64,000 bases of DNA from Limnohabitans sp. MMS-10A-178 (lineage in GTDB: Bacteria > Pseudomonadota > Gammaproteobacteria > Burkholderiales > Burkholderiaceae_C): assembly GCF_003063375.1 (NCBI RefSeq), contig NZ_NERY01000002.1, forward strand, positions 186,001 through 250,000, written 5' to 3'. Under the pieces are notes generated by a model. That model did no database searches. It saw only the letters and a program-made list of their open reading frames with translations, and was not told the origin of the DNA. This document shows, piece after piece, positions 58,562 to 64,000 of the stretch (position 1 is the stretch's first letter; every line of letters begins with the position of its first letter). The translations under genes and the position numbers were made by a program.

Positions 58562-59940
58562 GAGGAACTTAGTTTGAAATGCTGAACAGCAGATTCAGCA
58601 ATGATTTGACCATGCTCTTGGACAAAATGTCCGGCATGCGGCAACAGCATAGGGGGTGGACAATTTCGAATGTTTTGACGCAAGTCGTCCATCACAGATT
58701 GGCCAAGCACTGGATCTTGAAGCCCGATGGCCATCATTGATTGGCCATCCCAGCGCTCTCGCCAAAAATGCAGGGCTTGTCTGGAGATGTCTGCACCTGC
58801 GCTGTTTTCATGCTCAGGCACCATGGGCGGAAAGGCATGGAGAGCAGCTCGATGTCCGCGATCTTTGAAGGGGCTGTTGTAGGCTTGTGTTTCTTCTACA
58901 GACATGTGCTTGTTGCCTCGCGCAAAGAGTTTGGCAACATCAAAGTCTGGGTTGGATTGGCACCAAGCTCGCCAACTCAAAAAGCCAACTGACAAAGGCT
59001 GAGTTCCGGTTGCCAAAGTTGTGTTCATTACCAGCAAGCCCATAAATCGATGGGCCATGGCCATTGGCAAAGTGAGGCCCAAAATGCCGCCCCAGTCTTG
59101 TACAACCAGTACCACGCGTTGCAAATTCAATCGCTCAATGAAATCAAGCAAGACTTGTCTGTGAAACTCAAAGCTGTGTTGCTGGGTTTTTTTGAACTTA
59201 TCGCTTTTGCCAAAACCAATGAGGTCGGGCGCCACCACACGATGACCATGTGCCGTAAAAACCGGGATCATTTTGCGGTACAAGTAACTCCAAGCAGGGT
59301 TTCCGTGCAAACACAAGTAGGTGATCTGCTTGGCATTGTCTGGTGTGCTGCCTTCGTCTAAATAGTGCAGGCGCAAGCCATTCAAGGATGGCAAATCGGC
59401 CATGTAATTGGCTGACCATGGGTAATTGGGAATGCCCGCAAACCAATCGTCCCTGGGTCTCAACGCGTCTTCACGCAATGGGTTCTGATTGACTCGCTTG
59501 GGCATGAAAAAATCTTGCAAGAGTTGGCGTGATTCTTCAGCCAAAATTCCTCCCTCTACTGAGGTGTGGTGGTTCAGAGAAGTATTTGAAAAGATGTCTA
59601 CCACGGACCCTGCAGCGCCTGTTCTGGGCTCGGATGCACCATAGACCAAGCGAGCAATGCGTGAATTCACAATGGCGCCTGAACACATGGTGCAAGGTTC
59701 AAGGGTGACGTAGAGGGTGCAGTTTTCAAGGCGGTAATTGCCAAGCGCTTGGGCGGCATCGCGCAAAGCCAAAAGCTCTGCATGTGCTGTGGGATCATTG
59801 CCAGCAACCGGACCATTTTTTCCTCGGCCAACAATTTTTCCATCTTTCACAACCACCGCACCAACGGGAACTTCGCCCTCCTCCCCTGCTTGCTTGGCAA
59901 GTTCCAAAGCGGCCTGCATCCATTGAACATCTTGGCTCAT
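58558..59940 (-). CDS. tadA: fusion of tRNA adenosine(34) deaminase TadA and haloalkane-dehalogenase-like hydrolase
   Basis: 460 residues from ATG 59940. Residues 1-~150 are a full TadA: zinc ligand His53 and catalytic Glu55 in TAHAELLAL, Cys83 and Cys86 in EPCTMCSGAIV; it would make inosine at the tRNA-Arg wobble base. Residues ~155-460 are an alpha/beta hydrolase close to DhlA-type dehalogenases: HGNPAWSYLYRKMIP with Asn214 (halide position), nucleophile Asp282 and Trp283 in VVQDWGGILGLTLPMA, Asp409 in MAIGLQDPVLG and His438 in HAGHFVQEHG. The frame is unbroken. It overlaps both neighbours by four bases (ATGA). Confidence 0.9.
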   Translation of the reverse strand: MSQDVQWMQAALELAKQAGEEGEVPVGAVVVKDGKIVGRGKNGPVAGNDPTAHAELLALRDAAQALGNYRLENCTLYVTLEPCTMCSGAIVNSRIARLVYGASEPRTGAAGSVVDIFSNTSLNHHTSVEGGILAEESRQLLQDFFMPKRVNQNPLREDALRPRDDWFAGIPNYPWSANYMADLPSLNGLRLHYLDEGSTPDNAKQITYLCLHGNPAWSYLYRKMIPVFTAHGHRVVAPDLIGFGKSDKFKKTQQHSFEFHRQVLLDFIERLNLQRVVLVVQDWGGILGLTLPMAMAHRFMGLLVMNTTLATGTQPLSVGFLSWRAWCQSNPDFDVAKLFARGNKHMSVEETQAYNSPFKDRGHRAALHAFPPMVPEHENSAGADISRQALHFWRERWDGQSMMAIGLQDPVLGQSVMDDLRQNIRNCPPPMLLPHAGHFVQEHGQIIAESAVQHFKLSSS

Positions 59941-60557
59941 GCAGCCATTCCAAGCCGCCGCATCCAAAGCGCCAAAGCTTTTTCCGATTCGTTGCCAGCT
60001 TCATAGGCGTCATGCATGGCAGCATGTGATTCTGGTCGATGTTGATTGAGTTTGACCTTGGTCTGTATGTCTTGCACCTTCATCTCAAACGCCACAATGG
60101 CATTCAACATAGGCTGCGTATAAGATTCTGGAAGGCCTCGCCATTGATGGGCATAGGGCGGTTCATGGTCGGCAATGAGCTGTTTCAAAATGGCGTCCTT
60201 GGCCTCTTCACCTTCCAAAATTCTGACTTCCGCCTTGACATGAACGGCCACATAACTCCAGGTAGGCACCCTGACCAAGTCGGGATACACCGCCGGCGAC
60301 ATATAGGCTTGTGGCCCCATGAATGTCAGAAGTACAAAGGGACGACTGCGCAAAAAACTGGTGTGCGGATTGCCTTTTGCAACATGGCCCAGCAGCGTGT
60401 CTTGCTTGGGATCGCTTGCATGCGGAATTAATTTGATGGGAATGTGGGTGACAAAAGGAAAGCCTTGATCGTCATTGGAGATCAAACTGGCAAAAGGGTT
60501 CTCCCGAATGATGTTTCTGGCATGTTCAGGAAAATTGAATTGTTTAGGTAAGTACAT
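59937..60557 (-). CDS. PaiB-like FMN-binding protein
   Basis: 206 residues, full length for the PaiB family: MYLPKQFNFPEHARNIIRENPFASLISN at the start (read in parts), LLGHVAKGNPHTSFL, MGPQAYMSPAVYPDLVRVPTWSYVAVHVKAEVRIL (in parts) and PYAHQWRGLPESYTQPMLNAIVAFEMKV. The split-barrel fold binds FMN. B. subtilis PaiB represses sporulation and protease genes, but most members may be flavin or heme-type enzymes or stress proteins. It sits 21 bases after the FemAB-like gene and overlaps the TadA fusion gene. Confidence 0.9.
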   Translation of the reverse strand: MYLPKQFNFPEHARNIIRENPFASLISNDDQGFPFVTHIPIKLIPHASDPKQDTLLGHVAKGNPHTSFLRSRPFVLLTFMGPQAYMSPAVYPDLVRVPTWSYVAVHVKAEVRILEGEEAKDAILKQLIADHEPPYAHQWRGLPESYTQPMLNAIVAFEMKVQDIQTKVKLNQHRPESHAAMHDAYEAGNESEKALALWMRRLGMAA

Positions 60558-60578
60558 TGAAAATTCAAGTTTCCAAAT

Positions 60579-61499
60579 TCAAATATAAGTGCCAGCCAAG
60601 GTCAGAATTTTGCCACCGGTTCGCATCTTAAATCGGGCAACACCTGCGCTTCGTATGGTATTCACGCCCCCCAAGTCCAAAACCCGGATACCCCTTTCGC
60701 GCAACTCCTCAATGGCGCGCCACAAAATCAGATGGTGCGCATTCAACTCACGCCCCTGATCAGAGGTCCAGCCCACTTGATAGGTAGCTGCTTTCCCATG
60801 AATTAGAAACATCATGGCTGCAATGCGATCTCGGCCTAAGTCGCTTCGGAGCGTCAGAATATTTTTGGCGGGTTGCTTGCGAGATTGAACATACATGTCG
60901 AAAAATGGAATGGGCAAACCTTCAAGCTGTTTGTCCACTCTTTGCTGCTTCTCGGTGTCAAGCAGCCACCTGTATTGGCCTTCATTGGTGCCTACACGGT
61001 GCACCTTCATTTCACTGGCTTCGGCACCAACCAAACTGGTTCGCCAACGGCCTTCGAGTTGTGCTCTGATGTCAGACATTGGCAGGCTAATGTCCAGCAT
61101 GACGGTAGACATACCAGACATGATTCTTCGCATAGGATGCAAACCGTGCGCTTGACCTTCGGCCACTTCAGGCGTGATGGCCATGAAGCGAATGCCTTTG
61201 AGCGGCAGTGTTTTTTTCAAGGCCTTGTAAACCAAGGATTCGTTTTCGGGCGTGAGGGTTTTGGACCAAATAGGACCTCGCGTACACAGTGCTACTGCCC
61301 CAAATTTGCCCCATTTTCTAACAATGAACTGCGCTTGAGCAACTTGCTGACCTTCATCCAATACTCGCGCCCTGAGAACAGGTACTCCTAACAATTTCAA
61401 ACTCGAGCCATAGTCCCAGGCCTGCTGCAAGGCGCCCGCTGCAGTTTGATGGACAGCATCCCATTGCGCAAGATCGTGCCCGTCCCAATGCACTATCAT
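60579..61499 (-). CDS. FemAB-like/GNAT-fold aminoacyl or acyl transferase
   Basis: 306 residues from ATG 61499, which has AAAGG seven bases upstream; a TTG-type extension to 61574 is less likely. The sequence shows the double-GNAT look of the FemAB/peptidoglycan-bridge family: WDYGSSLKLLGVPVLRARV near the start and the second-domain end AAMMFLIHGKAATYQVGWTSDQGRELNAHHLILWRAIEELRERGIRVLDLGGVN (in parts), then GVARFKMRTGG. In Gram-negatives such proteins are poorly known; some add amino acids to peptides or to lipid-linked precursors. First gene of the operon that includes ldcA and the penicillin acylase. Confidence 0.8.
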   Translation of the reverse strand: MIVHWDGHDLAQWDAVHQTAAGALQQAWDYGSSLKLLGVPVLRARVLDEGQQVAQAQFIVRKWGKFGAVALCTRGPIWSKTLTPENESLVYKALKKTLPLKGIRFMAITPEVAEGQAHGLHPMRRIMSGMSTVMLDISLPMSDIRAQLEGRWRTSLVGAEASEMKVHRVGTNEGQYRWLLDTEKQQRVDKQLEGLPIPFFDMYVQSRKQPAKNILTLRSDLGRDRIAAMMFLIHGKAATYQVGWTSDQGRELNAHHLILWRAIEELRERGIRVLDLGGVNTIRSAGVARFKMRTGGKILTLAGTYI

Positions 61500-61538
61500 T
61501 GGCGTACCTTTAGGAAGACTGACGTTAAGCGCAACAGC

Positions 61539-61739
61539 ATGCTCAAAAAATTCCTTGAAAAACGACGCGCCCAAACTGTGATGGGCTACAGGCTCAAAGA
61601 GCCTCGGCCCACATGGTTGGCTGGATTTTGGGCCGCTGTGTATTTTGGAATGCCATTTTTTCTTTTCACAGTATTACTAGATATTGCCATCGAGTGGTTT
61701 TCAGGCAAGTGTTATGGATTGTGGTGCTATTTTCAATAA
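61539..61739 (+). CDS. small membrane protein, unknown
   Basis: 66 residues from ATG 61539: a basic N terminus (LKKFLEKRRAQTVMGYRLKEPRP), then one long hydrophobic segment (~29-54, WLAGFWAAVYFGMPFFLFTVLLDI) and a short end with two Cys (GKCYGLWCYFQ). It is divergent from the FemAB-like gene, with 39 bases between starts, and convergent with the DUF1501 gene. I do not recognise the family. An upstream start at 61488 would overlap the FemAB-like start. Confidence 0.55.
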   Translation: MLKKFLEKRRAQTVMGYRLKEPRPTWLAGFWAAVYFGMPFFLFTVLLDIAIEWFSGKCYGLWCYFQ

Positions 61740-61748
61740 AATAAGCTA

Positions 61749-62999
61749 CTAAATCTTGAATATTTCATCGAGCTTCTGGTCCCACTTGTAGCCAGGAAAT
61801 ACTTGCGGTATGTCTGTTTTAGACAGTCCCAAACTGGCCACAAGGGTTTGCGCAAATACGGCTCTGAAGTCGTGGTGAACGGGCAAGTCTCTGCCTTCAT
61901 TGAGTTGGTTTTGGGCCAAACCATCCCATCGCCCGTGCCACCTTCCTCCCTGAACTCGATTTCCCAATAACCACATCACATTGCCATGACCGTGGTCGGT
62001 ACCCCGTGAACCGTTTTCAGCACAAGTTCGGCCAAATTCGCTCGCCACAATAACCACGTCGTTGGGCTCATTGTAGGCCGATCGCAACTGAATGAGTGTG
62101 TTGCTGAGATTGGTTAAATTGTTGGCCAATAAGCCGGTTGCTCCGCCTTGATTGATGTGCGTGTCCCAGCCGCCCGAAGACAAGAATCCAATGCGAAGGT
62201 GACGATTTTGTTGCATCAAGATGCCAAGGTGTTTGGCATCCAAAGCCAAGCCCTGAGGCGATCCCGCACCATTGTTGGCAGCTTGCTGCTCATTGCTTGA
62301 TGCCATGTTGGGCGCTTTGAGCATGTTTGCCGTTGACATTCGGCTATTGGCTCCCTCCAACATGGCACTGGCCATCTTCTCGTGCCCTGCGTACAACTGC
62401 AGCACTGCCTCTCGTGTTTTGGTTTCCGCTAGCGTACCTGGCCTTGTTGCTGACAAACCGTTTCCTACCAATTGCACCGGCGCAGGACCCGACAAAATAC
62501 GAGGACTGCTTTCCCCCACACCCAATGCATGCAGGCCCATTCCATCGCCAACCATGCCTGACAAAACGTTCAGCCATCCAGCAGAAGGAGAACTAGAACC
62601 TGGCTTGCCCGTTTCCCAATGGTACTGAGCATCAAAATGAGATCGGCTTGTATCGGGAGAACCTGCGCAGGGAATTGCAGCTAAGACACCTTGCTGCCAA
62701 AGGGGTAGCAAACCAGCGCAAGCAGGGTGAAGACCAAAAGTGTCGTCTAGGGTTAAAGCTGTTTTGAGCGTGCCATCTGGTTTGGGAATGGCAATGCTGG
62801 GACGCAATTGGTAATACCTGGCATCGCCATGCGGAACCAACATCGACAAACCATCGTAAGCGCCCCGCAAAAACACAAGAACCATTCGACCCGATTGAGA
62901 GGGTGCGTCAGCCAAAGCAGGAATGGCAGAAATGGCTGGCAATGAAAATGCGCCCATTCTGAGAGTCTGAAAAATAGCTTGGCGGCGATTGATTCTCAT
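61749..62999 (-). CDS. DUF1501 family exported protein
   Basis: 416 residues from ATG 62999; a TTG at 63014 is the alternative. The N terminus INRRQAIFQTLRMGAFSLPAISAIPALA has a twin-arginine-like pattern, suggesting Tat export. The sulfatase-like DUF1501 pattern follows: LVFLRGAYDGLSMLVPHGD, YHWETGKPG..., GWDTHINQGG, VIVASEFGRTCAENGSRGTDHGHGNVMWLLGNRV (in parts). The last carries conserved Glu/Asp/His residues of the metal site in the alkaline phosphatase superfamily. It follows the DUF1800 gene by 20 bases; the pair is widely conserved and of unknown function. Confidence 0.92.
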   Translation of the reverse strand: MRINRRQAIFQTLRMGAFSLPAISAIPALADAPSQSGRMVLVFLRGAYDGLSMLVPHGDARYYQLRPSIAIPKPDGTLKTALTLDDTFGLHPACAGLLPLWQQGVLAAIPCAGSPDTSRSHFDAQYHWETGKPGSSSPSAGWLNVLSGMVGDGMGLHALGVGESSPRILSGPAPVQLVGNGLSATRPGTLAETKTREAVLQLYAGHEKMASAMLEGANSRMSTANMLKAPNMASSNEQQAANNGAGSPQGLALDAKHLGILMQQNRHLRIGFLSSGGWDTHINQGGATGLLANNLTNLSNTLIQLRSAYNEPNDVVIVASEFGRTCAENGSRGTDHGHGNVMWLLGNRVQGGRWHGRWDGLAQNQLNEGRDLPVHHDFRAVFAQTLVASLGLSKTDIPQVFPGYKWDQKLDEIFKI

Positions 63000-63019
63000 G
63001 TGAGCTGCTTTCAAGTTGC

Positions 63020-64000
63020 TTATTTAAAAACCATTTCAGAACTGCCCAGCACAAAGCCCATTCTTTGTTGGGGCGCTTGATTCATGACAGCTTTCTTGGT
63101 GTTGTCTCCCAAGTAGGGGTACAAATCGCTTCTCTCGCCTGCGTTCCTCGAAATGTTGAGTGCAAAGTCAATGCGACGAGTTAAAGCCTCAGGTGTGAAC
63201 CAGGTATTGGCATTGAAAGAATAGCCATCGGGTGTTTGCCAATTTTGAATGGCATGTCCCGCAACAGCCGAATAGCCAAAGGCTTGCAACCACTTAAAGC
63301 GATCTTGCGGCACATTCAAGACACGCAAACTGGCACAAGCAAAGTCATAAGGCGTTCTATACAGCTTGTTCTCTGGATCCCAAAAAGCTGCGTGGTTAAG
63401 CATCACTTTCATCACTTGATAAATGTCTCCGCCGCTTGCTAAAAACGTTTTTTCCATCAAATCAATCAAGTCCTGAGGTGGCGAGTCAGCAACAAAATAT
63501 TCTGCAAGTCTGCGAGAAACGCGTTGGGCAGTTGCAGGATGATTGGCCAAGAAACGAATGGCTTGCTCTCCTTCTGTCATACCTATCGATGCCGCAGAAC
63601 TTGGAATGCTCTGACCCATCAGTGATTTATTGCCAGATTCATGTAGGCGCATGACAAATTGAAAACCGCTGTCAGATCGTGGCGAGATAGTCCAACCCGT
63701 AAAAATTCGAGCAAGTTCACGAACATCGTTTTGGGTATAGCCACCCTGCACGCCCAATGTGTGGAGCTCCATCAATTCACGGGCGTAGTTTTCGTTCAAA
63801 CCCCGACTATTTTGTCCAGCTCTGACAGATTGCGGACTCACACTCAGCCACTGGTCTAAGTAGTACAACATGGCGGGGTGCTTGGCGCTGGCCAACACTA
63901 AATCTTCAAATTTACCCAATGCATGGGCACGGGCCACATGAATGGCATAGTGCCCTGCAAAGGGTCGGACAGGACCCTTTTGTTGGTAGATGTTGAAATG
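63020..64000 (-). CDS. DUF1800 family protein, C-terminal part, cut by window end
   Basis: About 326 residues are inside the window; the frame stays open to the last base, so the N terminus lies beyond it. Family motifs: VRPFAGHYAIHVARAHALGKFEDLVLASAKHPAMLYYLD (in parts), RGLNENYARELMELHTLGVQGGYTQNDVRELARIFTGWTI (in parts) and the PDGYSFNANTWFTPEALTRR end. DUF1800 proteins almost always neighbour DUF1501 proteins, as here, and are thought to be exported partners; no activity is established. Confidence 0.92.
   Translation of the reverse strand, partial: HFNIYQQKGPVRPFAGHYAIHVARAHALGKFEDLVLASAKHPAMLYYLDQWLSVSPQSVRAGQNSRGLNENYARELMELHTLGVQGGYTQNDVRELARIFTGWTISPRSDSGFQFVMRLHESGNKSLMGQSIPSSAASIGMTEGEQAIRFLANHPATAQRVSRRLAEYFVADSPPQDLIDLMEKTFLASGGDIYQVMKVMLNHAAFWDPENKLYRTPYDFACASLRVLNVPQDRFKWLQAFGYSAVAGHAIQNWQTPDGYSFNANTWFTPEALTRRIDFALNISRNAGERSDLYPYLGDNTKKAVMNQAPQQRMGFVLGSSEMVFK

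Overview
This is a gene-dense chromosomal segment (58 protein genes, no gap over about 160 bases, no rRNA, tRNA, insertion sequence, prophage or CRISPR seen) from a betaproteobacterium. Gene content and order (der-hfq-hflX-hflK-hflC-DUF2065-hisZ-purA, map-glnD, purL, ppi-bolA-yciB-msrB, mltG-tmk-holB-tatD) fit Burkholderiales and most likely Comamonadaceae. By eye the GC content is near 50%, low for that family, which suggests a freshwater planktonic lineage (for example Limnohabitans-like); the genus is a guess.

Layout. 1-9.2 kb: GTPase and RNA-chaperone genes (der end, hfq, hflX), the HflKC membrane protease regulator, then hisZ, purA, a phosphoribosyltransferase and a cystathionine beta-lyase. 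9.2-15 kb: tesA-like esterase divergent from a lone ABC ATPase, rlmB, a pair of half-size chromate transporters, and the radical SAM protein YgiQ. 15-26 kb: glnD and map (minus strand), purL (plus strand), then a minus-strand run of msrB, yciB, bolA and a parvulin isomerase, and selO. 26-43 kb: an acyl-CoA metabolism region with an acyl-CoA ligase, a five-gene LivJHMGF-type ABC importer, a hydratase/dehydrogenase multifunctional protein plus thiolase, and a seven-gene plus-strand run (acyl-CoA dehydrogenase, Dabb protein, SDR, hotdog thioesterase, MDR reductase, GST-like protein, second SDR). The combination suggests uptake, CoA activation and beta-oxidation-like breakdown of a carboxylic acid whose identity cannot be read from the sequence. 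43-55 kb: tex, a patatin-like lipase, an iron-type alcohol dehydrogenase, an HSL-type hydrolase, a thioesterase-acetyltransferase fusion, ygfZ, mltG-tmk-holB-tatD and an exported ankyrin protein. 55-61.5 kb: a tightly overlapping minus-strand operon of FemAB-like transferase, PaiB-like flavoprotein, a TadA-haloalkane-dehalogenase-like fusion, LD-carboxypeptidase and penicillin acylase. 61.5-64 kb: a small membrane protein and a DUF1800/DUF1501 pair that runs off the window.

Most of the window is ordinary housekeeping. The items most worth a second look are the TadA-dehalogenase fusion and its cell-wall/amide operon, the YbgC-GNAT fusion, an Arg in place of the Walker A Lys in LivF, a LivM with an extra membrane tail, and several perfect inverted repeats in short intergenic leaders (hfq, livJ, selO, tex, fad operon, ankyrin gene). 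All assignments rest on reading motifs and remembered family features; no database search was run.
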